Shown here in pieces: positions 18,303 through 27,562 of a stretch of DNA of 64,000 bases (the first letter of the stretch is position 1; each line of letters begins with the position of its first letter). The DNA comes from CAVXNP01 sp963763305 (GTDB taxonomy: Bacteria > Pseudomonadota > Gammaproteobacteria > Xanthomonadales > Rhodanobacteraceae). The notes beneath the pieces were generated by a model, which was given only the letters and a program-made list of their open reading frames with translations, did not search any database and was not told where the DNA came from. Both the position numbers and the translations under genes were made by a program. The stretch spans positions 3,211,349 through 3,275,348 of the forward strand of contig CAVXNP010000001.1 in the NCBI GenBank assembly GCA_963763305.1, in the 5' to 3' direction.

Positions 18303-20061
18303 ATGAAGAACCCGCCGCGGCCCCTTTCCTGGTTGCTCGCCCTCGCGTTTGGTGCGGTATTGAGCGCCTCGCCGTCAACCTCCCGCGCATTGCCATCCCA
18401 AGCGGCCAGCGCGCCGGCCGCCACCGATGCGGCGCGCCCCGATCCCGGCGCGGACCCGTGCCTATATCGATCGGGCGTGGGACACGCTGACCCGCTCGAT
18501 CGACGATTGTTCGGCGCTGGCCGATCCCAAGATGGCCTCGCATCCGGTGCTGTACCTGCCCCATGACCTGCCCATGCCGGCCAGCCTCGAGCAGGTCGGC
18601 AAGCGCTGCGGAGTACAGGTGCGCCGCCTGCCGCGCTCCATCGATCGCCTGGGTGCCATCGATGCGGGCACGCTGCCGGCGCAGGGCCTGCTGTACGTGC
18701 CGCATCCCTACGTGGTGCCCGGCGGCCAGTTCAACGAGATGTACGGCTGGGACAGCTATTTCATCCTGCTGGGACTGGTGGCCGACCACCGCGACGCGCT
18801 GGCACGCGACATGGTCGACAACTCGCTGTTCGAGGTGGCCTATTACGGCGGCGTGCTCAACGCCAACCGCACCTATTACCTGAGCCGCTCGCAGCCGCCC
18901 TTCCTCAGCCAGATGATGGCCGAGGTGCTCGGCGCGCCGGGCAGCTTCAAGGACGAGGCGGCGCGGCATGCCTGGCTGGCGCACGCGTACCCGCTGGCGG
19001 TACGCAACTACCGCATATGGACGCGCGCCGAGCACCGCGCCGGCAACACCGGGCTGGCGCGGTACTTCGACCTGGGCCAGGGGCCGGTGCCGGAAATGCA
19101 CGGCAGCGCGTATTACCAGGGCGTGATCGAGTGGCTGCTGGCCCACCCCACCGAGGACCCGGGCTATCTGGTCAAGGCTTCGCAGCACCCCGGCGCGGCC
19201 GAGGCCGCGCGGCTGCGCAAGAGCAGTTGCGACGTGGCCGCCTCCAGCGTATGCGCCGGTGCGTGGGCCAGGGGCTACCGGCTTGGCGCGGACTATTACC
19301 TGGGCGACCGCGCCATGCGCGAGTCCGGCTTCGACACCAACTTCCATTTCGGCCCCTACGGCGGCTCCACCCACCACTACGCGCCGGTGGGCTTGAACAG
19401 CCTGTTGTACCGCTACGAGCGCGACCTGCACGACTTCGCCCTGCAGCTGGGCCGGATGCAGGAGGCCCAGCGCTGGGCCGAGGCCGCCGCCGAGCGGCTG
19501 CAGGCGATGAACAGCTATCTGTGGCAGCCGGGCAAAGGCCTGTACATGGACTACGATTTCGTCGCCGGCAAGCCCGCCTCGCAGCCGTACGTGACCACGT
19601 TCTATCCCTTGTGGGCCGGCGCCGCCTCGCCGCAGCAGGCGGCCGCAGTCGAGAACAAGCTTCCGATCTTCGAGCGCAAGGGCGGGCTGGCGATGGACGA
19701 TCGCGCCAGCGGGGCGCAGTGGGACCAGCCGTTCGGCTGGGCGCCGACCAACTGGCTGGCGATCTCCGGCCTGCATGCCTATGGCTTCCACGACGACGCC
19801 CGGCGGCTGGCCCGCAAGTTCACCGAAACGGTCGACCGCAGCCTGGCCCATGACGGCACCATCCGCGAGAAGTACAACATGGTGCTGGGCAACGCGGACG
19901 TAAAAATCACCGCCGGCTACCGCCAGAACGTGATCGGCTTCGGCTGGACCAACGCCGTTTACCTGAAACTGCAGCAATTGCTCCAGGGGCAGGCGTCCTC
20001 GCCCGCAGCACCCTCCTCGACGTTGAAAAAGGACGTCAAACCGGTCCCGGTCGAGCACTGA
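18303..20061 (+). CDS. treA: Periplasmic trehalase (GH37), one frameshift
   Basis: About 585 residues. Signal peptide at the N-terminus (LSWLLALAFGAVLSAS). Both trehalase signatures are present: PGGQFNEMYGWDSYF and QWDQPFGWAP, with the C-terminal REKYNMV and GWTNAVYL segments. GH37 hydrolyses alpha,alpha-trehalose to two glucose. One extra base near 18450-18470 separates the signal-peptide frame from the catalytic frame. Third gene of the receptor-GH65-trehalase series, 128 bp after GH65, so probably co-induced with them by relief of LacI repression. Confidence 0.88.
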
Positions 20062-20077
20062 CCAAAGCCTGCAGGGC

Positions 20078-20158
20078 GGACGTAGGGTGGCGTAGGGCCG
20101 ACGTAGAGTACGCGTACGGTACGCGTACGGTGGGCGTAGGGTGGGCGTAGGGTGGGCG
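20078..20158. repeat. Degenerate GCGTAGGGTG tandem repeats
   Basis: A run of about 10-nt units related to GGCGTAGGGT and GTACGCGTAC just after the trehalase stop, leading straight into a REP palindrome. Non-coding low-complexity DNA. Confidence 0.6.
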
Positions 20159-20375
20159 TAGGGTGGGCTTCAGCCCACCAGAGCCAACGAAGCCAAAAAG
20201 CCAAAAAGCCAAAAAGCCAAAAAGCCAAAAAGCCAAAAAGCCAAAACCAAAAGCCAAAAAGCCAAAAAGCCAAAAAAGCCAAAAAGCCAAAAGCCAAAAG
20301 CCAAAAAGCCAAAAGCCAAAAGCCAAAAGCCAAAAGCCAAAAAGCCAAAAAGCTGGTGGGCTGAAGCCCACCCTA
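20159..20375. repeat. REP pair enclosing an AAAAAGCC microsatellite
   Basis: Left REP TAGGGTGGGCTTCAGCCCACCA (20159-20180) and its inverse (20354-20375) enclose 20191-20352, about twenty head-to-tail units of AAAAAGCC with 7-nt variants. One strand is almost purely A, C and G. Open frames on both strands are by-products of the repeat (K/P/S/Q or F/W/L/G only) and have no gene features. The same REP core recurs four times at 39695-40257. Confidence 0.85.
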
Positions 20376-20545
20376 CGGGCCTGGGGGCTTCAGCCACCAT
20401 CAGTGGCCGAGCCGGAGGACCAGGCCAACCCGTCCCGTCCGGCTGGGCACTGCCCGAACGCGTGCTAAAATCGTGCGGTTGACTGGTCCGGATGCGCCCA
20501 GAACGGACGCACGCCGGTTCGCCCTCGATGCCCGCAGAGAGTCCC

Positions 20546-21748
20546 ATGCCCCAGCTCGCCCAGCGTGTCGGCCGCGCCAAACCCAGCGCGATCATGCTCA
20601 TTGCCGAGAAGGCGAAGCAGCTCAAGGCTGCCGGTCGCGACATCATCAGCTTTTCCATTGGCGTGCCGAACTTCCTGCCCGGCGAGCACGTTTACGCCGC
20701 CGCGCGCGAGGCGCTCAACCACGACAGCGGCCAGTACGGCAGCAACCGCGGTGCCGACGCGCTGCTGGATGCGTTCCTGGCGCACATCGAAAAGCTCGGG
20801 TTCACCGGCTACGGCCGCACCAACCTGTCGATCGGCATCGGCGCCAAGCAGGTGCTGTACAACCTGGCCGAGGCCCTGCTGGACGAGGGCGACGAGATCT
20901 ACCTACGCCTCGCCGTACTGGACCAGCTACCGCGACATCGCCGAGATCGTCGGCGCGCGCATCAACGTGCTGCCGTGCGGGCCGGAGCAGAACTACAAGC
21001 TCACCCCGGCACAGCTGGATGCGGCGCTGGCGCGCAAGCCGAAGGTATTCCTGTTCAACAACCCGTCCAACCCCACCGGCATGGTCTACACGCGCGAGGA
21101 GATCGCCGCGCTGGCCGAGGTGCTGGTCAGGCATCCGGACACCTGGATCATCACCGACGACATCTACAACACCATGGTGTTCGACGGCATCGGTTACCAC
21201 AATTTCGTGTTCGCGCAGCCAGCGCTGCGCGAGCGGTTGATCTTCGTCGACTCGGTGTCCAAGACCTACGGCATGCCCGGCTGGCGCGTCGGCCTGCTCG
21301 CCGGCCCGGAGGTCGGTGGCCAGGGCGGTGACCACGCTCAACTCCAACCACATCACCAGCCTGCCCGAAGTGATCACCGCCGCCGCGGTGGCCGCCCTGG
21401 CCGGTCCGCAGGATCTGCCGCTGGCAAAATGCGTCGAGTTCGCCGGCAAGCGCGACCAAGTGGTGGCGGCGCTGGCGGACATTCCCGGCGTGGTGTGCCC
21501 GCGTCCGCAGGGCGCGTTCTACGCGTTTCCGGACATTTCTGTCGCTTTCGGGCGCAGCCACAACGGCGTGCGCGATCGACAACGACGTGGAGCTGTGCGC
21601 AGCCTTGCTGGAGAGCAAGGGCGTGGCCTGCGTGCCGGGCTCGGCGTTCGGCGAGCCGCGCGCCATGCGCATTTCCTACACCTGCCCGACGGCACAACTG
21701 GCGCCGGGCCTGGAGCGCATCCAGGAGTTCTTCGCCGAGCTGAGCTGA
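20546..21748 (+). CDS. Pyridoxal-phosphate class I aminotransferase (aspartate aminotransferase type), frameshifted
   Basis: About 400 residues over three frames. Class I/II fold: FSIGVPNFLPGEHV, YGSNRGADALLDAF, the NNPSNPTGMVYTREEI segment, DDIYNTMVFDG and the PLP-lysine motif VDSVSKTYGMPGWRVG. C-terminal PQGAFYAFPDIS and GSAFGEPRAMRISY are typical of aspartate/aromatic transaminases of the AspC subgroup I-gamma. It moves amino groups between aspartate or a similar amino acid and 2-oxoglutarate. Breaks near 20910, 21315 and 21575; each is a +1 shift. The next gene, malate dehydrogenase, fits oxaloacetate metabolism. Confidence 0.85.
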
Positions 21749-21870
21749 CCCAGGCACGGCTGCACGGCGACACCGGCCGGACGCGCGTCCCCGAATCCAG
21801 GTCGCGCTCGCGTCTCGCGCCCGGCAGCACACCACATTCATTGAACACCCAAGCTGAGGAGTCACCATCC

Positions 21871-22854
21871 ATGAAAGCCCCCGTTCGAGTTGCCGTCACC
21901 GGCGCCGCTGGCCAGATCGGCTACGCGCTGCTGTTCCGTATCGCCGCGGGCGACATGCTCGGTCCCGACCAGCCGGTGATCCTGCAGCTGCTGGAGATCA
22001 CTCCCGCGCTGGACGCCCTCAAGGGCGTGGTGATGGAGCTCAACGACTGCGCCTTCCCGACCCTGGCCGGCGTGGTCGCCACCGACGACGTCAACGTGGC
22101 CTTCAAGGACGTCGACTACGCGCTGCTGGTCGGCGCCCGTCCGCGCGGCCCCGGCATGGAGCGCAAGGATCTGCTGGAAGCCAACGGCGCCATCTTCGGC
22201 CCGCAGGGCAAGGCCCTGAACGACCACGCCAAGCGCGACGTGCGCGTGCTGGTGGTGGGCAACCCGGCCAACACCAATGCGCTGATCGCCCAGCAGAACG
22301 CGCCGGACCTGGATCCGAAGTGCTTCACCGCGATGGTGCGCCTGGACCACAACCGCGCGATGAGCCAGCTGGCCGAGAAGACCGGCAAGCACAACAGCGA
22401 CATCAAGAAGATGACCATCTGGGGCAACCACAGCTCGACCCAGTACCCGGACCTGCACCACGCCATCGTCGACGGCAAGCCGGCGCTGTCGCTGGTCGAT
22501 CAGGCCTGGTACGAGAGCGACTTCATCCCCACCGTGCAGCAGCGCGGCGCGGCGATCATCAAGGCTCGCGGCGCCTCGTCGGCAGCCTCCGCCGCCTCGG
22601 CCGCGATCGACCACATGCGCTCCTGGGCGATGGGCACGCAGGACGGCGACTGGGTGTCCATGGGCATCCCGTCCGATGGCTCCTACGGCATCGAGCCGGG
22701 CGTGATCTACGGCTACCCGGTGACCATCAAGGACGGCAAGTACGCCATCGTGCAGGGCCTGGAGATCAACGACTTCTCGCGTGCGCGCATGGACGCCACC
22801 GACAAGGAGCTGCGCGAAGAGCGCTCGGGCGTCGAACACCTGTTCGCCAAGTAG
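21871..22854 (+). CDS. mdh: Malate dehydrogenase
   Basis: 327 residues, intact, with AGGAG before the ATG. Rossmann start VAVTGAAGQIGYALLFRIA, NAD-binding GNPANTNALIA, catalytic loop MVRLDHNRAMSQLA and the active-site His in IWGNHSSTQYPD mark the cytosolic-type malate dehydrogenase common in beta- and gammaproteobacteria. It interconverts malate and oxaloacetate in the TCA cycle, regenerating the oxaloacetate used by the methylcitrate synthase encoded downstream. Confidence 0.97.
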   Translation: MKAPVRVAVTGAAGQIGYALLFRIAAGDMLGPDQPVILQLLEITPALDALKGVVMELNDCAFPTLAGVVATDDVNVAFKDVDYALLVGARPRGPGMERKDLLEANGAIFGPQGKALNDHAKRDVRVLVVGNPANTNALIAQQNAPDLDPKCFTAMVRLDHNRAMSQLAEKTGKHNSDIKKMTIWGNHSSTQYPDLHHAIVDGKPALSLVDQAWYESDFIPTVQQRGAAIIKARGASSAASAASAAIDHMRSWAMGTQDGDWVSMGIPSDGSYGIEPGVIYGYPVTIKDGKYAIVQGLEINDFSRARMDATDKELREERSGVEHLFAK

Positions 22855-22875
22855 TCGCCGCGGATGGTTCGCGGA

Positions 22876-22905
22876 AGAGGGCGGCTTCGGCCGCCCTCTT
22901 TGTTT
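22876..22905 (+). terminator. Rho-independent terminator of mdh
   Basis: Stem AGAGGGCGGC / GCCGCCCTCT with a TTCG tetraloop followed by TTTGTTTT, 20 bp after the mdh stop codon. Confidence 0.88.
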
Positions 22906-23112
22906 TGGGCGTACTGGCGCGAGGCCGCAAGCCGACGCCGTCCACTCGGCGAAGGCTTGGATGAGTGTCACGGAATCAGTTGTTGAACAGCAGGGCAGGC
23001 TGCCGCGCGGGCGGCTCCGCGAGGCGATGCGCAGCGAGCCGTCCTGGGTCCCTTCGGGAGTCGAGCGGGCGGGACGGAAAAGCCCGCAGGGGAACGGGCA
23101 GGACGCCCGTTC

Positions 23113-23248
23113 CTTTTCGCCAGGACAGGATGTCCTGTCGAAAAGCCCGGCCCGCCACGCGTGCCCGTAGCGCCGAAGGCGCGCAGGGACGACGGACGCA
23201 GGGTGCCTTTCTCTTTGGTTACTTTCTCTTGGGCAGGCAAGAGAAAGT
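23113..23248. repeat. Mosaic of dispersed inverted repeats
   Basis: Two palindromes in the 582-bp gap after mdh: CTTTTCG-C-CAGGACA / TGTCCTG-T-CGAAAAG (23113-23145) and perfect 11-bp arms ACTTTCTCTTG / CAAGAGAAAGT (23221-23248). The second matches the family at 2947-3013. No gene is supported in the gap. Confidence 0.65.
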
Positions 23249-23436
23249 GCACTCGGGCCGGCCGCAAGTGCCGCGTCGAGGAGCTCTGGGCAAGCAAAGA
23301 AGACCTAAGTGCCAAGGCGCTGCAACCGGCCTGCGTCGCGCAGGCCTGTCCAGCGGGAAATCCACTGGGTTGCAGCAAAGGAGATGGATCCCGCATGCGC
23401 GAGGATGACGGCCATGGAGTATCCCGCCTGTTCTGT

Positions 23437-24456
23437 CTAAGTGTCCTGGGTGCTGGCCAGCGCCTCGCGCACATACGCCAACAGCGCGTCATCCACCGCG
23501 CTGCCGCTGCGCAGATCCGGTTCCCGGGCGTACGCCTCTCGGATGCGCGCGTGCGTGGCCGGGTCGTCGCCGGCGTATTCGCGGAACAGGGTCAACCACC
23601 GGGCCGCCATGGCCTGCACGCGCGGGTCACTGGCGGGGAGGGCGTCGGCGCGGGCGGCGCGTAGCTCGGCGATGAGTTCGGGCCAGGCGTACATCTGCTG
23701 GCCGTAGTGGGCGCGCATGCGCACCATCTCGTTCTCATCCAGGTAGCGGGCGAAGATGGCCAGTCGGGCGCGGACCATGGCCTGTTCCACGAAGCGCTCC
23801 AGTTCCGGGGTGATGCCGCTGTGCTGGCGAAGCTCCGGCTCCTGCGTGCTCATCGTGCGCAGGCGCAACAGGAAGGCCGGGTTATCGCCGGTGCCGCGGC
23901 CAATCATCTCCATCCAGCGCAGGGCGAGGATCTGCGCGTCGGCGTCGTCGGGCGTGGCGCCACGGTCCATGGCCGCCTGTATGGCGGTGACCAGGGCGCT
24001 CCATGCGGGCAGCACGTCCGGGTCGGTATGCAGCGGCAGGGCGTCCAGTTCGTCGGGGGTGAAATACTTCTCGTACATGGTCATCAGTTCCAGCGTGTCC
24101 AGCCAGTCGGCCAGGTCGGGTGACTGTCCGGCTCCAGCTGCGCGCGCAGCTGCACCAGCCGCGCGCGCAGGCGCTGCGGCCTCGACCCGTTCGCGGTCGA
24201 TCTGCGCGATCTGGCGCTCGATCACCTCGGCCAGCGGCGGCGTGGCGCCGGACAGGGCGGTTCCGATGTCAGCCAGCGACAGGCCCAGGCGTCGCAGGGC
24301 CTGGATCCGGTGCAGGCGCTCGATGTTGGTCCGGTCGTACAGCCGGTAGCCGGCAGCGGAGCGCACCGAAGGCACCAGCAGGCCGATCGCGTCATAGTGG
24401 TGCAGGGAGCGGACGGTCAGTCCGCAGCGTTTGGCCAGCTCGCCCACGCTCAACAT
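23437..24456 (-). CDS. MerR-family regulator with TipAS-like effector domain
   Basis: About 340 residues. MerR HTH at the start (LSVGELAKRCGLTVRSLHHYDAIGLLVPSVRSAAGYRLYD), then two C-terminal TipAS/antibiotic-recognition-like helical segments (MYEKYFTPDELDAL and the repeated-looking YGQQMYAWPELIAELRAA). Start at 24456 matches the MerR family start; an upstream ATG exists at 24498. Although the frame is open throughout, residues ~93-120 read as an alanine-rich run (EAAAPARAAGAAARAAGAGQ); the adjacent frame gives a normal coiled coil RLRARLVQLRAQLEPD, so three compensating insertions are likely. Divergent from prpE and next to a MerR-type palindrome. Confidence 0.85.
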   Translation of the reverse strand: MLSVGELAKRCGLTVRSLHHYDAIGLLVPSVRSAAGYRLYDRTNIERLHRIQALRRLGLSLADIGTALSGATPPLAEVIERQIAQIDRERVEAAAPARAAGAAARAAGAGQSPDLADWLDTLELMTMYEKYFTPDELDALPLHTDPDVLPAWSALVTAIQAAMDRGATPDDADAQILALRWMEMIGRGTGDNPAFLLRLRTMSTQEPELRQHSGITPELERFVEQAMVRARLAIFARYLDENEMVRMRAHYGQQMYAWPELIAELRAARADALPASDPRVQAMAARWLTLFREYAGDDPATHARIREAYAREPDLRSGSAVDDALLAYVREALASTQDT

Positions 24457-24491
24457 GAGGGTCTCCTTCGGATGCGCCACTGCAGGGTCCG

Positions 24492-24510
24492 CCCTCACGT
24501 AACGTGAGGG
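24492..24510. promoter_or_regulatory. MerR-type operator
   Basis: A perfect palindrome CCCTCACGTAACGTGAGGG between the divergent MerR gene and prpE. On the minus strand TTGACC overlaps its edge, the arrangement of a MerR promoter with operator in a 19-bp spacer, although the -10 is poor. Probably autoregulation of the MerR gene; control of prpE is possible. Confidence 0.65.
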
Positions 24511-24603
24511 TCAAGCCCCGGCGGCCGGGTTCGACCTTGGTCGCGGTGTTCGTCACGGGTGCATCGTATAGGCTGGGCGGGGTGCGGATAGCGGAGAGCG
24601 GAG

Positions 24604-26496
24604 ATGCGCTACGAGGAGTTCTATCGGCAATCGGTGGACGAGCCGGAGGCGTTCTGGGCCGAGCAGGCCCGGCGCATCCATTGGGACAGCCCACCGCAAC
24701 AGATTCTCGATGCCTCCCGCCCGCCGTTCCGGCGCTGGTTCGTCGGCGGCACCACCAACCTGTGCTTCAACGCGGTCGATCGGCACCTGGCCGACCGCCC
24801 GGAGCAGCTGGCGCTGGTGGTGGTCTCCACCGAGACCGACACCGTCCGCGAGATCAGCTACCGCGTGCTGTACCGGGAGGTGAACCGCTTCGCGGCGATC
24901 CTGCAGGCGCTGGACGTGGGCCGTGGCGACCGCGTGGTGATCTACATGCCGAACATGGCCGAGGCGGTGTTCGCGATGCTGGCCTGCGCGCGCATCGGCG
25001 CGATCCACTCGGTGGTGTTCGGCGGCTTTGCCGCACACAACCTGGCGCTGCGCATCGATGACGCCGAGCCCAAGCTGCTGATCTGCGCCGATGCCGGCAT
25101 GCGCGGCGGCAAGGTGATCCCGTACAAGCCGCTGGTGGATGCGGCGCTGGCCGAGGCCACCGCGCCGCCACCGCACGTGCTGATTGTCGATCGCCAGCTC
25201 GATCCGCAGATGACCCGGGTACCCGGGCGCGACCGCGATTACGCCCGGATGCGGGCCGAGCACATGAACGCCGAGGTGCCGGTCGTCTGGCTCGAATCGA
25301 ACGAGCCGAGCTACCTGCTGTACACCTCCGGCACTACCGGCAAGCCCAAGGGCATCCAGCGCGACACCGGCGGCTACGCGGTGGCGATGGCGCTGTCCAC
25401 GCGCACGGTGTTCGACATCGCCCCGGGGCAGGTGATGTTTTCCACCTCGGACGTGGGTTGGGCGGTGGGGCATTCCTACAACGTGTACGGCCCACTGATC
25501 GTCGGCGCCACCTCGCTGTTGTACGAGGGGTTGCCGACCCGGCCCGATCCGGGCGTCTGGTGGCGCCTGTGCGAGCGCTACGGCGTGCGCACGATGTTCT
25601 CCTCGCCCACGGCCATCCGCGTGCTGAAGAAGCAGGATCCGGCGTGGCTGAGCAAGTACGACCTGTCCGGATTGAAGTGGTTGTTCCTGGCCGGCGAGCC
25701 GCTGGACGAACCCACCGGGCGCTGGATCACCGAGGCGCTGGGCGTGCCGGTGATCGACAACTACTGGCAGACCGAGACCGGCTGGCCGGCGATCACGCTG
25801 ATGCCCGGCCTGGACCTGAAGTCGGTGAAGTTCGGCTCGCCCGGCCTGCCGGCGCCCGGCTACCGGATGAAGGTGATCGACGAGGCCAGCGGGGTGGAGG
25901 CGGCGCCCGGCCAGAAGGGCGTGCTGGTGTTCGAGCCACCGCTGCCGCCGGGTTGCCTGACCACGGTCTGGCGCAACGACGAGCGCTACGTGGCCAGCTA
26001 CTTCAGCCATTTCCGCCAGCTGCTCTACAGCTCGCTGGACTGGGCCGTGCGCGACAGTGACGGTTACGTGCAGATTCTGGGGCGCACCGACGACGTGATC
26101 AACGTGGCCGGGCACCGCCTGGGCACGCGCGAGATCGAGGAGTCGGTGGCGTCGCATCCGGCGGTGGCCGAGGCGGCGGTGGTGGGCGTGCATGACGAGC
26201 TGAAAGGGCAGGTGCCGGTGGTGTTCGCCACCTTGCGCCAGGGCGTGGTCGAGAGCGCCGACGCCGTGGCCCAGGGCATGCAGCGCTGTGTGGTCGAGCA
26301 ACTGGGCGCGGTGGCCCGTCCGGCGCGCGTGTACGTGGTCAACAGCCTGCCCAAGACCCGCTCGGGCAAGTTGCTGCGCCGTTCGCTGCAGGCGCTGGCG
26401 CAACACACCGACCCGGGCGATCTGTCCACGCTGGACGACCCGGGCGCGCTGGACGACGTGCGCAAGGCGCTGGCGCAGGAGCGCTCGCCGGACTGA
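24604..26496 (+). CDS. prpE: Propionate--CoA ligase
   Basis: 630 residues, intact. Acyl-adenylate synthetase fold: YLLYTSGTTGKPKGIQRD (P-loop), YWQTETGWP, GRTDDVINVAGHRLGTREIE and the C-terminal acetylatable lysine region PKTRSGKLLRRS. The N-terminus RYEEFYRQSVDEPEAFWAEQA and the IQRDTGGYAV stretch are PrpE-like rather than Acs-like. It activates propionate to propionyl-CoA, feeding the methylcitrate cycle encoded by the next genes. GGAGAGCGGAG lies before the start. Confidence 0.92.
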   Translation: MRYEEFYRQSVDEPEAFWAEQARRIHWDSPPQQILDASRPPFRRWFVGGTTNLCFNAVDRHLADRPEQLALVVVSTETDTVREISYRVLYREVNRFAAILQALDVGRGDRVVIYMPNMAEAVFAMLACARIGAIHSVVFGGFAAHNLALRIDDAEPKLLICADAGMRGGKVIPYKPLVDAALAEATAPPPHVLIVDRQLDPQMTRVPGRDRDYARMRAEHMNAEVPVVWLESNEPSYLLYTSGTTGKPKGIQRDTGGYAVAMALSTRTVFDIAPGQVMFSTSDVGWAVGHSYNVYGPLIVGATSLLYEGLPTRPDPGVWWRLCERYGVRTMFSSPTAIRVLKKQDPAWLSKYDLSGLKWLFLAGEPLDEPTGRWITEALGVPVIDNYWQTETGWPAITLMPGLDLKSVKFGSPGLPAPGYRMKVIDEASGVEAAPGQKGVLVFEPPLPPGCLTTVWRNDERYVASYFSHFRQLLYSSLDWAVRDSDGYVQILGRTDDVINVAGHRLGTREIEESVASHPAVAEAAVVGVHDELKGQVPVVFATLRQGVVESADAVAQGMQRCVVEQLGAVARPARVYVVNSLPKTRSGKLLRRSLQALAQHTDPGDLSTLDDPGALDDVRKALAQERSPD

Positions 26497-26583
26497 CGGG
26501 CCGGCCTGCAACAGGGCCGCCCGGTGGTCACGCGCGGCCGCCGGCCGCCTACGCTAAAATGGCGGTTTTCCAAGGAGCCGCCC

Positions 26584-27472
26584 ATGACCACCACCGCTTC
26601 CGCCGGCACGCGCTTTCGCCAGGCACTGGCCCAGGAACAGCCGCTGCAGGTGATGGGGGCGATCACCGCCTACGCCGGGCTGATGGCCAAGCGGGTGGGT
26701 TACAAGGCGCTTTACCTGTCCGGTGGCGGCGTGGCCGCCAATTCGCTGGGCATGCCCGACCTGGGCATCAGCACCATGGAAGACGTGCTGACCGACGCAC
26801 GCCGCATCGTCGACGCCACCGGCATGCCGCTGCTGGTCGACATCGATACCGGCTGGGGCGGCGCCTTCAACATCGCCCGCACCGTGCGCTCGTTCATCAA
26901 CGTGGGCGTGGCCGCGGTGCACATGGAGGACCAGGTCGGCCAGAAGCGCTGCGGCCACCGCCCGGGCAAGGAAGTGGTCACGCACGGCAGGAGATGGTCG
27001 ACCGGGTCAAGGCGGCGGTGGACGCCCGCACCGACGACGGCTTCGTGATCATGGCGCGCACCGACGCGGCCGCGGTCGAGGGCATCGACGCGGCCATCGA
27101 GCGCGCCTGCGCCTACGTCGAGGCCGGCGCCGACATGATCTTCCCCGAGGCGATGAAGACGCTGGACGACTACCGCCGGTTCAAGGCCGCGGTGAAGGTG
27201 CCGATCCTGGCCAACCTGACCGAGTTCGGCTCCACCCCGTTCTTCACCACCGACGAGCTGCGCGAGGCCAACGTCGACATCGCGCTGTACTGCTGCGGCG
27301 CCTACCGCGCCATGAACAAGGCGGCGCTGAACTTCTACGAGACGGTGCGTCGCGAGGGCACCCAGAAGAACCTGATCGACACGCATGCAGACGCGCGAGG
27401 AGCTGTACGACTTCCTCGGCTACCACGCCTACGAGGACAAGCTCGACGCGCTGTTTGCCAACGAAGGACTGA
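26584..27472 (+). CDS. prpB: 2-methylisocitrate lyase, frameshifted
   Basis: About 295 residues of the isocitrate-lyase/PEP-mutase superfamily: LYLSGGGVAANSLGMPDLGISTMEDV, DIDTGWGGAFNI, catalytic KRCGH in GQKRCGHRPGKEVV, MARTDAAAVEG, and the end TREELYDFLGYHAYEDKLDALFA. It splits 2-methylisocitrate to succinate and pyruvate. AAGGAG precedes the ATG, with an extended TAAAAT -10-like box 20 bp upstream. Frame breaks near 26988 and 27385 (extra C in ACGCATGCAG) and probably at the very end (27465), where the stop is taken as TGA 27470-27472. Confidence 0.88.
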
Positions 27473-27562
27473 TCCCGATCGCCGTCCGCGTGCGGCCTTG
27501 CGCGGTCAAGGCGCAGACACGGTGCCGGCGAGCCAAGATACCTGTACCCAGGAGATCCACCG

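Noticed and set aside
20152..20468. Lys/Pro/Ser-rich and Phe/Trp/Leu-rich open frames in the microsatellite
   Set aside because: They are direct translations of the AAAAAGCC repeat with no ribosome site or family.
24527..24545. tRNA T-arm-like GGGTTCGACC
   Set aside because: No acceptor or anticodon stem can be formed around it; no tRNA genes were found in the window.
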